A stretch of 64,000 nucleotides of DNA from Vibrio cortegadensis (GTDB lineage: Bacteria; Pseudomonadota; Gammaproteobacteria; Enterobacterales; Vibrionaceae): contig NZ_AP025473.1 in assembly GCF_024347395.1 (NCBI RefSeq), positions 248,001 through 312,000 on the forward strand, written 5' to 3'. Of the stretch, positions 11,671 through 19,705 are shown one piece after another (position 1 is the stretch's first letter; each line of letters opens with the position of its first letter). A program made the position numbers and the translations under genes. The notes under the pieces are model-generated. The model made no database searches and was not told where the DNA came from. It saw only the letters and a program-made list of their open reading frames with translations.

Positions 11671-11704
11671 TAAAAAAGGCTCAGCCCGAAATGTGGGCTG
11701 AGCA
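11671..11704 (-). terminator. Intercistronic terminator between pstS and pstC
   Basis: On the minus strand a perfect nine-base stem, GCTCAGCCC (11704-11696) with GGGCTGAGC (11688-11680), is followed by a C and six T. It lies between the pstS stop and the pstC start. In periplasmic binding-protein operons such elements let the binding protein be made in excess over the membrane parts; partial read-through here is inferred. Confidence 0.85.
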
Positions 11705-11717
11705 ATAATGATTTGTT

Positions 11718-12539
11718 TTAGTTAACTGAGATGTAACCTTTTTTGGCAACCAATGCTTGAGCTTCATCGGTAACCATCCAGTCAAGGAATTGCTGTGTTG
11801 ATGCTGAAGGCTTACCTTCTTTGTAAAGAACTAGGAATGGACGTGCCACTTTGTATGAACCATTCTTAACATTACTCACTGTCGCGTCAGTACCGTCGAT
11901 AGGGAGCGCATGTACTGAGTTATCCACTGTACCTAAAGAGATATAGCCAATCGCATATGGGTTAGAAGCGACCATTGTTTTCAGTGCGCCATTACCATTA
12001 GCAACTTGTGCTCGTTGCGAAATAGCCGATACTTTTACACCTGAAATTTTCTTTTTCAATTTCATGATATCTTCAAATGCACCGCGAGTGCCTGATGCCG
12101 TATCACGAGTAATCGCAACGATTGGTTTATCTGCACCACCAACTTCTTTCCAGTTGCTCACTTCGCCTTTATAGATTGCTGTAACCTGTTCAGCCGTCAA
12201 TTGTTGAATGCCGTTTTTAGGGTTTACTACGACCGCAATACCGTCACGAGCAATTACCAGTTCTTTTAATTCAGGTTCCTTTTCAGAGCTTTTTAGATTT
12301 CGAGATGACATCCCTAAATCTGCAGACCCATTTTTTGCCGCTTTAACGCCTGCAGAAGAGCCAGGCCCCTGCACTTCAATATAAACATTTGAATTCGATT
12401 TCATGTATGTTTCAGAAAACACTTCCATAAGCGGTGTTACACTACTGGAACCTACCGCAGAAATAGTTTCTTTTGCTGAAACTGAAGTCACTGTTAAAGC
12501 ACCGAATAGAGCGATTGCGCCGATTACTGTTTTTTTCAT
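11718..12539 (-). CDS. pstS: Periplasmic phosphate-binding protein PstS
   Basis: The ATG at 12539 follows an AAGGAA ribosome site by six bases, giving 273 residues with a signal peptide ending near VSA at about 23. The mature start KETISAVGSSSVTPLMEVF and the segment VAITRDTASGTRGAFEDIM are phosphate-contact regions of PstS. It captures phosphate in the periplasm and delivers it to PstCA. It is the first gene of the operon and lies behind a Pho-box-like element. Confidence 0.97.
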   Translation of the reverse strand: MKKTVIGAIALFGALTVTSVSAKETISAVGSSSVTPLMEVFSETYMKSNSNVYIEVQGPGSSAGVKAAKNGSADLGMSSRNLKSSEKEPELKELVIARDGIAVVVNPKNGIQQLTAEQVTAIYKGEVSNWKEVGGADKPIVAITRDTASGTRGAFEDIMKLKKKISGVKVSAISQRAQVANGNGALKTMVASNPYAIGYISLGTVDNSVHALPIDGTDATVSNVKNGSYKVARPFLVLYKEGKPSASTQQFLDWMVTDEAQALVAKKGYISVN

Positions 12540-12596
12540 CACAAATTCCTTTAGTGGCCTTATTGCCGTTGTGTTTCATTTGACGATGCTCACTTT

Positions 12597-12647
12597 AGGC
12601 AGGTTATGTGACAGTTGTGTTTCAGTTCGTTGAAGCCTCTATGACAA
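12597..12647 (-). promoter_or_regulatory. Pho-box-like direct repeats upstream of pstS
   Basis: On the minus strand, 7-base PhoB-type half-sites recur every 11 bases: TTGTCAT (12647-12641), CTGAAAC (12625-12619), CTGTCAC (12614-12608) and a weaker CCTGCCT (12603-12597); the slot between the first two is degenerate. PhoB binds direct repeats related to CTGTCAT at 11-base spacing, and the array ends about 58 bases before the pstS start. Phosphate-starvation control by PhoBR is therefore likely. Confidence 0.75.
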
Positions 12648-12888
12648 CGATAACCTCTTCACCCTCTTAATTATTTTTTGTATTTATAGACCGAAACGAA
12701 AAATAACGAACATGAATGCGTTCAAATTATTGGGTGGTGGGATAAATAGTGTTAGTCTGAAGATTACCTTCAAGTGGAAGCAATATCACAGAGTTATCAT
12801 CTACTGAGACAAAGATTTCTGAGCCGATAACACTTTCGTTTCCAAACATTACAAAATATTTTTATTACAACGTTAAATAGAGGCTTTT
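12648..12888. other. Intergenic region between pstS and the MCP gene
   Basis: This part of the divergent region must hold the promoter of the chemoreceptor gene. It is AT-rich; I could not pick a convincing -35/-10 pair. An AGAGG ribosome site sits just before the ATG at 12889. Confidence 0.5.
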
Positions 12889-14532
12889 ATGCGTCAACTA
12901 CTCAGTAATCTATCCATCAAGGTACAGGTCATTGTTCCTGTCCTTTTCACAGTTGTTCTCCTACTTATTGGCATCACTTTTGGTGGGCAAAAATTAGAAG
13001 AAGCTTTCAATGACGTTACAACATCGACTGAAGATGTCATCGTGTTTAAAGATGGGCTTAGTACCATTGTCGACAATACTTACGCAATGCGTATCAGCGC
13101 AATTTACAGCTTATTTGATCCTAACGAGGTAAGCCTACTCTCAGGAAAATTAAAGACAAACCAGCAGGCAAACTTTGAGCAACTTAATGTTCTAGACCGT
13201 ATTTCATCTTTGAAATCAGAGGTTAAAGCTGTGCGAGAAGCGATGAATGCCTACGTCGATTACTCACAAAACACCATGATCCCTCTATTAAAGACCAAGC
13301 ATTCCGCGACAAATTTATCGGATAGTTTCCAACAGCAATACAACCAAGCTTCTGCTGAATATCGCGATGCTGGTGCGAAGATGGTTAACGCGATTGACGC
13401 ACTTTCAAATAAGTTAAACAAGATCTCTCTTGATGATTTACGCATCAATACCGAAAAACACACAAGTACTCTTAGCGCGATCACTATTGGCTTGATTGTT
13501 GTTCTTACCATTGCATTGATAAGCGGCTGGTTATTAGCAGGCATCATTGTGACTCCAATTCGCAAACTCCAAGATACGATGCGAGAGATCGCCAAAGGTA
13601 ATCTTCGAGTGAAAGCCGATGTTGACGGTAAGAATGAAATTACCGACCTATGCCATGATGTCAATTCAACCGTTGAACAGCTACGTCATACCGTAGATTC
13701 CCTTATCCGCATCAGTGTTGAAGTAGCGTCTGCATCAACAGAATTGGCGGCGGTCATGACTCAATCAAGTGCCAATTCAGATCAAGAAAAGCAAGAAGTG
13801 GAACAAGTGGCTTCTGCGGTCAATGAATTAGAAAGCACGGCATCTAACGTAAACAGCAATGCCGTAGATGCCGATGCAGCATCAAAACGAGCCGATGAAA
13901 GTGCTTCACACAGCATGAAGTTATTTGAAGAGAGTAACCGCGCAAATGTGAAAATGGCAGACCAGTTGGGCGACGCTGCGGGTGTTGTTAGCTCATTGAA
14001 AGAACAGTCTGAAAAAATTGGCAATGTGATTGAAGTGATTCAAGGCATATCAGAACAGACGAACTTACTGGCGCTTAATGCGGCAATTGAAGCGGCTCGC
14101 GCAGGTGAAAGCGGCCGTGGATTTGCTGTCGTTGCTGATGAAGTTCGCTTACTAGCAGCAAGAACTCAATCATCAACACAAGAAATTCAGGCCATCATCG
14201 AAGAGCTCCAACATCAGTCTGGCTCAGCTAACGAGAGCATGATTTCAAGTTTAACCACGTTAGAAGAGAACCAACAGCTTGCAAATCAAGTGAACCACGC
14301 ACTATCTGAGATTAGCGAATCAGTCGGTGATATTGCTTCGATTAATACTCAAGTTGCAACGGCAGCAGAAGAGCAAAGCCATGTAACAGCAGATATTAAT
14401 CGCAACATTTCAAACATTTACGATTTGGTTAGTCAAAACGTAACTGGCGTCACTCAAGCAGCAGCGGCTAGCCATGAGCTATCCAACCTTGCTGAGAAGC
14501 AAAAACTGGAACTTGATTACTTTAAAGTTTAA
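12889..14532 (+). CDS. Methyl-accepting chemotaxis protein
   Basis: This 547-residue protein has the classic receptor layout: a membrane helix near 12-30, a helical periplasmic sensor of about 160 residues, a second membrane helix near 196-216 ending in a HAMP domain (ITPIRKLQ-like VTPIRKLQDTMREIAKGN), and a long cytoplasmic coiled coil. The signalling tip EQTNLLALNAAIEAARAGE near 388-406 is intact and is where CheA and CheW dock. The sensor is of the four-helix-bundle size, ligand unknown. It is divergent from pstS with a shared control region, so a phosphate-related signal is possible but unproven. Confidence 0.95.
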   Translation: MRQLLSNLSIKVQVIVPVLFTVVLLLIGITFGGQKLEEAFNDVTTSTEDVIVFKDGLSTIVDNTYAMRISAIYSLFDPNEVSLLSGKLKTNQQANFEQLNVLDRISSLKSEVKAVREAMNAYVDYSQNTMIPLLKTKHSATNLSDSFQQQYNQASAEYRDAGAKMVNAIDALSNKLNKISLDDLRINTEKHTSTLSAITIGLIVVLTIALISGWLLAGIIVTPIRKLQDTMREIAKGNLRVKADVDGKNEITDLCHDVNSTVEQLRHTVDSLIRISVEVASASTELAAVMTQSSANSDQEKQEVEQVASAVNELESTASNVNSNAVDADAASKRADESASHSMKLFEESNRANVKMADQLGDAAGVVSSLKEQSEKIGNVIEVIQGISEQTNLLALNAAIEAARAGESGRGFAVVADEVRLLAARTQSSTQEIQAIIEELQHQSGSANESMISSLTTLEENQQLANQVNHALSEISESVGDIASINTQVATAAEEQSHVTADINRNISNIYDLVSQNVTGVTQAAAASHELSNLAEKQKLELDYFKV

Positions 14533-14565
14533 GTAGTACACATAAGAAAAAGCTAAACACTAGAA

Positions 14566-14598
14566 ACAAAAAAACCGCCAATTTGGCGGTTTTTTTTA
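14566..14598. terminator. Bidirectional terminator between MCP and helicase genes
   Basis: An A-run, an eleven-pair stem built on ACCGCCA and TGGCGGT with an ATT loop, and a T-run form an intrinsic terminator that works on both strands. It serves the convergent MCP (+) and DEAD-box (-) genes. Confidence 0.9.
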
Positions 14599-14607
14599 AT
14601 TCAAACC

Positions 14608-15951
14608 CTACTCTTCTGCTGGTTTATCTACCGCAGGCTTCGCAGGTTTTTTCTTTGGAATAAAGACAGAATCACCCACTGCAACATTCTTATGGAAGCT
14701 CTTATCACGTTGAGTTGGTTTTTTCGGAGTCTGTGCTGATTTCGCTTTCGCTTTACCTTTTGCAGGGCCACCTTTCTTAAAGGCAGGCTTACGCGGGCGA
14801 AGACCTTTGAATTTACCTTTCAATCCTTCTAGTACAGAGAAAGCTAAATCTTGTTGTAGGTAGGTTTCTACACGCTTGAAGCTATCCCAATCTTTTGGTC
14901 CAACTAGAGAGATAGCATCCCCTTTATTACCAGCACGGCCAGTACGACCTACACGGTGAACATACTCTTCCGTATGCTTTGGCATATCGAAGTTGATAAC
15001 ATGGCTCACGTTTGGAATATCGATACCACGAGAAGCGACATCCGTAGTCACAAGGATCTTAAAGACTGCACGCTCAAATTGGCTCATGATCGCATTACGT
15101 TGAGTTTGGTTTAAATTACCACTCAGAGCGACGGCTTTAAGCTTCTTCTCGTTTAGCTTTTCAGTTAAACGATCAGTATCCACACGAGTTGCTGTAAAAA
15201 TCATGACCTGACGGTATTCAGCTTCTTCAATAATACGGTCGAGGATTGCTTCTTTATGATCTAAGTGATCACAAAGATAGAATTTTTGAGTAATGTCTTT
15301 ATGTTCTTCGTTCGAAACACCAACAGAAATACGTTTTGGTGAATCAAGCATTTCAGATGCAATATCATTAACTTCCGCGTGATCCAACGTTGCTGAAAAC
15401 ATTAACGTTTGACGACGACGGTGTTTTGCCGCTTTATGAATGCGTCGTAATTCAGGTGCAAAGCCTAAATCTAACATACGATCCGCTTCATCAAGAATAA
15501 GCGTATCGACACCATCTAAATGCAAAGAGCGGTGCTCAAGGTGATCGGCAAGACGACCAGGAGTAGCCACAATAAAGCGTGGGTATTTGCGTAACGCTTT
15601 AACTTGATCGTTAAAGTTTTCACCACCAAGAATTAGGGTCGCATCATAAGACAATCCACCCAGCATTGAGCGCAACTCACCGTAAACTTGTTTCGCCAGT
15701 TCACGTGTCGGAGCCAAAATCACACCACGAGGATCTCTTGCAGAAAATGCTTTATTTTTGAGAGCCTTATGCAGCATAGGTAAAACAAATGCTAAGGTTT
15801 TGCCTGATCCCGTCTTTGACGAAGCCAACAAATCTTTTCCTGCAATAACAACAGGAATCGCTTGTTGTTGGATCTTTGTCGCTTTTTTAAAGTCGTAGTG
15901 TTTCAGATTTTTAAGTAAGCGATTGTCTAGGCTTAAATCTTTAAAGTGCAA
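14608..15951 (-). CDS. DEAD-box ATP-dependent RNA helicase
   Basis: I choose the TTG at 15951 (447 residues, starting MHFKDLSLDNR), because a GGAG site lies six bases upstream and the longer frame to 16011 has no such site. Motifs appear in order: Q motif KIQQQAIP, Walker A ASSKTGSGKT, Ia PTRELA, DEAD, SAT, then RGIDIP and HRVGRTGR in the second RecA domain. The C-terminal tail is rich in Lys, Pro and Ala, as in RhlE-like helicases that remodel RNA or ribosome precursors. It is a single gene divergent from the lipoprotein gene. Confidence 0.95.
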   Translation of the reverse strand: MHFKDLSLDNRLLKNLKHYDFKKATKIQQQAIPVVIAGKDLLASSKTGSGKTLAFVLPMLHKALKNKAFSARDPRGVILAPTRELAKQVYGELRSMLGGLSYDATLILGGENFNDQVKALRKYPRFIVATPGRLADHLEHRSLHLDGVDTLILDEADRMLDLGFAPELRRIHKAAKHRRRQTLMFSATLDHAEVNDIASEMLDSPKRISVGVSNEEHKDITQKFYLCDHLDHKEAILDRIIEEAEYRQVMIFTATRVDTDRLTEKLNEKKLKAVALSGNLNQTQRNAIMSQFERAVFKILVTTDVASRGIDIPNVSHVINFDMPKHTEEYVHRVGRTGRAGNKGDAISLVGPKDWDSFKRVETYLQQDLAFSVLEGLKGKFKGLRPRKPAFKKGGPAKGKAKAKSAQTPKKPTQRDKSFHKNVAVGDSVFIPKKKPAKPAVDKPAEE

Positions 15952-16260
15952 TGGACTCTCCAGTCTTAATGATTCGATATAAAAATTGGTTAACACGATA
16001 TGATAACGCAAAAGCAGCCATTATAGATAGAGATCACATAAAAATTATATGGAATTGAAAGTACCGCCTTCAGCCTCCCTCTGTTGATTCTCAGATATAA
16101 GAATGTTCAATATCTGAACGATACTTACTTCAACTATTGAACTTTTTATCATCAGATAACTAGGTGTATTGATAATTAGTCGCTACAATCAAGGTGATGC
16201 GACTATATGATGAAGAATGTATAGCGCGCGATTCGATACTTATTGAACAAGGAGTTCCTA

Positions 16261-16529
16261 TGAACAAAATGTTACTTGCTGCTGCAACAACATCAGTACT
16301 ACTTCTTGCTGGGTGTGCTTCAGGGCCAGATGAAGCGAGCATGGCAAAGATGGATGAACTAAATAACAAAGTGTCTCAACTAAGCCAAGAAGTGGCATCT
16401 CTTAAAGGTGAGCAAGCTGACGCTGAAATGAAGTCAAAAATGGCAGCGGACGCGGCAATGTCTGCACAAGAAGAAGCGGCTCGTGCAAATGAGCGTATCG
16501 ATAACATTGCACAGTCTTACACAAAATAA
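16261..16529 (+). CDS. lpp: Lpp-like murein lipoprotein
   Basis: The ATG at 16261 follows a GGAG site and gives 89 residues. A signal peptide ends in the lipobox LLAGC with the lipidated cysteine at 19. The mature part is a heptad coiled coil (MDELNNKVSQLSQEVASL) rich in Ala and Lys, and the last residue is lysine (SYTK), the residue through which Lpp is joined to peptidoglycan. This fits Braun's lipoprotein, tying the outer membrane to the wall. The next gene, convergent, encodes an L,D-transpeptidase of the class that makes this bond. Confidence 0.88.
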
Positions 16530-16544
16530 GCGGCCTTATTTTGT
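16521..16544 (+). terminator. Possible terminator of lpp
   Basis: A ten-base perfect stem, ACAAAATAAG (16521-16530) with CTTATTTTGT (16535-16544), spans the lpp stop codon. The stem is AT-rich and no clean T-run follows, so it may instead protect the message end. Confidence 0.45.
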
Positions 16545-16555
16545 TCCAGCACCTG

Positions 16556-17470
16556 CTATTCAGTAGGTGCTGCTATTTCTACAGGCAAACCGTTTTGCGC
16601 CAAAATGACAGCCTTCGCTTTACTATCTGACAGTTGAAACTCTTCCAACCACCAATTTAACTCAATAGGAAGGGTAAGAGGTTGTTGCGTTCCATCACTG
16701 CGAGTTAATGGCTCATGAGCCTCAATAAACACGCTCCGATCCGGTTCAAGGGCGATTTTAATCGGCTGATTAATCACTTTCACTTTCTCGCCTTTACTTA
16801 CCTTTTCAAAAAGCCACTTGATATCTTGAGGTTCCATACGAATACAACCAGAACTCACTCTCAAGCCAATACCAAACTCTTTATTAGTTCCATGGATCAA
16901 ATAATCTCCAGCGCCATACCCAAGTCTCAAAGCAAACTCCCCTAACGGATTGTTGGGACCTGCCGGCACAACCGCGGGTAGCTCAACGCCTTTTGCTAAG
17001 TACTCATTGCGGATTGAGGTGGGAGGAGTCCAAGTCGGATTCGCTCTTTTCTGACTAATTTTCGTTTCCATTTCTGGAGTGTCGCGTCCAACCCTGCCAA
17101 TACCAACGGGGAAAACATGGACTTGATTCAGGGAAGGTTCAAAATAGTAAAGCCTCAATTCAGCAAGGTTAATGACAATACCTTTTCGCGGAACTTGAGG
17201 AAGAATCAATTGTGAGGGGATAGTAAGTACATACCCTTCAAGGGGAAGGAAGGGATCAACGCCTTTGTTTGCAGCCATTAATGATAAAAAACCAACATCA
17301 TATTGCTTGGCCACTTTGGCTAAGGTCTCACCTTTTTCAACAACATGCAGTTGCAAACGACCAACGATATGGCTGTCATCTTCAGGTAACTCAAACGTGG
17401 CAGCATGGCTTCCATTTGTCACGCCTAAAATGAGTGTTAGTAGTAGCCCTAACGGTTTGAATCGCAGCAT
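16556..17470 (-). CDS. L,D-transpeptidase (ErfK/YbiS type)
   Basis: This 304-residue protein has a signal peptide (cleavage near SHA, residue 23), a LysM-like segment (HVVEKGETLAKVAKQYDV) that would bind peptidoglycan, and a YkuD catalytic domain with the active-site pattern HGTNKEFGIG followed by SSGCIRM, the nucleophile being the cysteine near residue 210. This subgroup includes ErfK, YbiS and YcfS, which attach Lpp to peptidoglycan; others make 3-3 crosslinks. Its convergent placement with a Lys-ending lipoprotein supports the anchoring role. Confidence 0.92.
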   Translation of the reverse strand: MLRFKPLGLLLTLILGVTNGSHAATFELPEDDSHIVGRLQLHVVEKGETLAKVAKQYDVGFLSLMAANKGVDPFLPLEGYVLTIPSQLILPQVPRKGIVINLAELRLYYFEPSLNQVHVFPVGIGRVGRDTPEMETKISQKRANPTWTPPTSIRNEYLAKGVELPAVVPAGPNNPLGEFALRLGYGAGDYLIHGTNKEFGIGLRVSSGCIRMEPQDIKWLFEKVSKGEKVKVINQPIKIALEPDRSVFIEAHEPLTRSDGTQQPLTLPIELNWWLEEFQLSDSKAKAVILAQNGLPVEIAAPTE

Positions 17471-17592
17471 TTATCGTTATTCCTTAGCACTTTATCTTTT
17501 ACAAGGTTATCTCTCTTTCGACTGTTTTATCAACTATTGAGGCGAGATAGTTGATCTTACAAAGTGCTTCCCTGCATCCATACTGCTTAAAT

Positions 17593-18456
17593 TCAGTCAC
17601 TGCTCGCTATTTCTTCGGATGACAGATACAGCTTATCAATAACGTCAGATACCGAGACTTCCTGCTCAGCGTGACTCATCCACGCTGTCAATATTGCGAC
17701 TTGTTTATCTGCCAATGCTCGATTAGAAAAAAAGTGTACATGAGAAAAGCTGGTAACGGTTTCATGCTTGAGTAAAGCAGATACACTTTCTACCCCATCT
17801 AGCATAACCATGTAAAAACCCATTTCACTCAATTTCAAGCACGAAAGCCATGCCGGTATACTGCCAATCGGATCCAAATTGACAAATAAACATTTCCCTT
17901 TATGTGCAGCTTTTCTCTCCGCCTCAATAATTGAGATCAATCGCGTGAGCATAATTGACTGAAACAGGCTTTTTTGAATGGTTCGCTGCGGGCCTTTGAC
18001 AAGCTCCAGCGCATCCAAAATAGGGAATACAAATTGCTCGGTCACGATGTCTAACGGGTACTCTTTTAATACCATGCTAACGATCGATTCTGCCTTCCCA
18101 TTATTTAAAGAGGCTAGTGCTGAGATCAATGTATCAACGTCTTCTAAAACCGGTGAGGTACTTGCTTGAGTTCCGGCCCCGGCATTATTTATCAGCTCAG
18201 ATTCAAGCAGCGGTTTAACTTTCCCTATGGAAATGCCTTTCGCCAGCCAGCTTTGAATCGACTTAATCGTCTCTATATTACCCTGCGTATAAAGCCTATG
18301 CCCCTTTTCGGTTCGTTGGGGCTTAATTAAATTGTAGCGTCGCTGCCACGCCCGAAGTGTCACGGGTTTAACTCCTGTTAACTCAGACACTTCGCGTATG
18401 GCATACAATTTATGATCTTCTGTCTCACATTTTTCATGATCAGATTCATAGTGCAT
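17593..18456 (-). CDS. MerR family regulator with degenerate cobalamin-type domain
   Basis: The 287-residue protein opens with a MerR winged helix (YAIREVSELTGVKPVTLRAWQRRYNL, about 18-85, of the MlrA/CarH/LitR kind). The C-terminal 190 residues have the size of the B12-binding module of light-responsive LitR/CarH regulators, but I do not see a clear DxHxxG cobalamin motif, so B12 binding is doubtful. The gene overlaps the end of the DUF523 gene by eleven bases, so they are co-transcribed. Two TGTACA-like inverted repeats before the operon are its likely binding sites. In some vibrios a photolyase gene follows; none does here. Confidence 0.85.
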   Translation of the reverse strand: MHYESDHEKCETEDHKLYAIREVSELTGVKPVTLRAWQRRYNLIKPQRTEKGHRLYTQGNIETIKSIQSWLAKGISIGKVKPLLESELINNAGAGTQASTSPVLEDVDTLISALASLNNGKAESIVSMVLKEYPLDIVTEQFVFPILDALELVKGPQRTIQKSLFQSIMLTRLISIIEAERKAAHKGKCLFVNLDPIGSIPAWLSCLKLSEMGFYMVMLDGVESVSALLKHETVTSFSHVHFFSNRALADKQVAILTAWMSHAEQEVSVSDVIDKLYLSSEEIASSD

Positions 18457-19393
18457 AGCGTAATCCTAGTTCTTGCGGATACGGTTGGAGATACTTTTGC
18501 TGTAGTAAATACGAGTCAGGAAACGCCTCTAAGTAGTGATTAATTAGAGTTAACGGTGCAAGGATCGGAAGCAAGCCGGTTCGGTATTGATCTATCACAC
18601 GGCACAGTTCCGCTTTTTGCGTCCCAGTAAGCAGTGTTTTGAAATAGCCTTGGATATGCATCAGAACATTAGTATTGTTTTTTCTGCTTGCTCGATTTCT
18701 TATCGCTTGCATGAATTCAGTACGATAACGTTGGTAAAACTCATTCTCATCGTAATCTTTAATATGTGCCACCAAACGACCTAGTGATTTATATGACTCA
18801 GGATGGTGAGCCATCAAGCTCAATTTATAGCGAGAATGAAAAGCAACTATTTTTCCGGGCGTTGGATCGCCCCCCATCGAATCATAGAAATCTCGCAAGC
18901 TATAGACTCGTGTAATGAAATTCTCGCGTAATACAGGGTCTTGTAACCTTCCATCTTCTTCTACAGGCAACCACGGCATTTGCTCCATCAACTCTTGTGT
19001 AAATAAGCCAACACCATTTTTTTGCGCTTGGTTACCTTGGTAAACTTTTACACGCTCCATGCCGCATGTCGGAGAGTTAGCGCATACAACATAACCGCAC
19101 AGCTCTTTTTTACCAAGATCTTGAACTTTCTGTTTCGAAAACTGAATCATATTGTCGGTATGGTCTTTCGAACTGTCTTGACTTTGCAGTAAGCGAATTC
19201 GCTCTTCGTCAGAAACCAACCGTATTGCCGGTCTTGGTGTCGGCATACCTATAGAAACTTCAGGACAAACGGGCACGAAAGAAAAATAGTCAACAAGATC
19301 CCGAGCAAGAAAATGATTTAATTTACTTCCTCCATCAAATCTGACTGGATTTCCAATGATACATGCACTCACTCCGATCTCAATATGCGACAT
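18446..19393 (-). CDS. DUF523-DUF1722 protein (YbgA-like fusion)
   Basis: The ATG at 19393, behind GGGGGTG, gives 315 residues. The N-terminal half carries the DUF523 phrase IGVSACIIGNPVRFDGG and a cysteine-containing CANSPTCGMERV that suggests metal or Fe-S binding; the C-terminal half is DUF1722 (GKIVAFHSRYKLSLMAHHP). This fusion is often found beside photolyase and MerR genes in gammaproteobacteria. The biochemical role is unknown. It is the first gene of a two-gene operon with the MerR regulator. Confidence 0.9.
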   Translation of the reverse strand: MSHIEIGVSACIIGNPVRFDGGSKLNHFLARDLVDYFSFVPVCPEVSIGMPTPRPAIRLVSDEERIRLLQSQDSSKDHTDNMIQFSKQKVQDLGKKELCGYVVCANSPTCGMERVKVYQGNQAQKNGVGLFTQELMEQMPWLPVEEDGRLQDPVLRENFITRVYSLRDFYDSMGGDPTPGKIVAFHSRYKLSLMAHHPESYKSLGRLVAHIKDYDENEFYQRYRTEFMQAIRNRASRKNNTNVLMHIQGYFKTLLTGTQKAELCRVIDQYRTGLLPILAPLTLINHYLEAFPDSYLLQQKYLQPYPQELGLRYAL

Positions 19394-19408
19394 AAACACC
19401 CCCAAAAC

Positions 19409-19431
19409 TATACAAAATTAACCTACGTATA
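19409..19431. promoter_or_regulatory. Operator-like inverted repeat 1 (TATACA-N11-CGTATA)
   Basis: TATACA (19409-19414), eleven bases and CGTATA (19426-19431) form an inverted repeat 16-38 bases upstream of the DUF523 start. It has the same arm design and spacing as the second copy at 19454-19478. MerR-type MlrA/LitR sites are built on spaced TGTACA arms, so autoregulation by the operon's MerR protein is likely. Confidence 0.6.
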
Positions 19432-19453
19432 ACTTATAGCATGCCAAAACTGA

Positions 19454-19478
19454 TTGTACAAAAAATATTTTCGTACAA
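19454..19478. promoter_or_regulatory. Operator-like inverted repeat 2 (TTGTACA-N11-CGTACAA)
   Basis: TTGTACA (19454-19460) and CGTACAA (19472-19478) face each other across eleven A/T-rich bases. Its centre is about 46 bases from the first site. The arms resemble the known MlrA site of E. coli. Confidence 0.65.
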
Positions 19479-19553
19479 CCACTATTAATAATTCACATAG
19501 CAAATCGATTGCCTTACAACTTTCAACAAAAAGAGTTATCAATATTGGCAATG

Positions 19554-19589
19554 TAGTGCACCTTGCACTATTCTGTGATGAATGTCTCA
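19554..19589 (+). promoter_or_regulatory. Palindrome and CRP-like site upstream of deoD
   Basis: A 17-base palindrome, TAGTGCA-CCT-TGCACTA (19554-19570), is followed by TGTGA-TGAATG-TCTCA (19574-19589), which matches the CRP consensus halves at nine of ten positions. CRP control would suit nucleoside catabolism. The regulator for the palindrome is unknown. Confidence 0.5.
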
Positions 19590-19705
19590 AGGTAGGCCGT
19601 GATATCTAGCTATTATTGCTTCAACAGACAGAAACAGATTCAACAGAATTGGTGATTTGAATTTTAAATCCTTGTCACCACGATAAAAACTTTGGAGATA
19701 CAACT

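Noticed and set aside
13260..13664. A 134-codon minus-strand frame inside the chemoreceptor gene
   Set aside because: It lies wholly antisense to a well-supported gene and has no recognisable family or ribosome site.
19650..19680. Leader hairpin before deoD (TGGTGA/TCACCA)
   Set aside because: The stems overlap and compete, no T-run follows and the ribosome site is outside; too weak to call.
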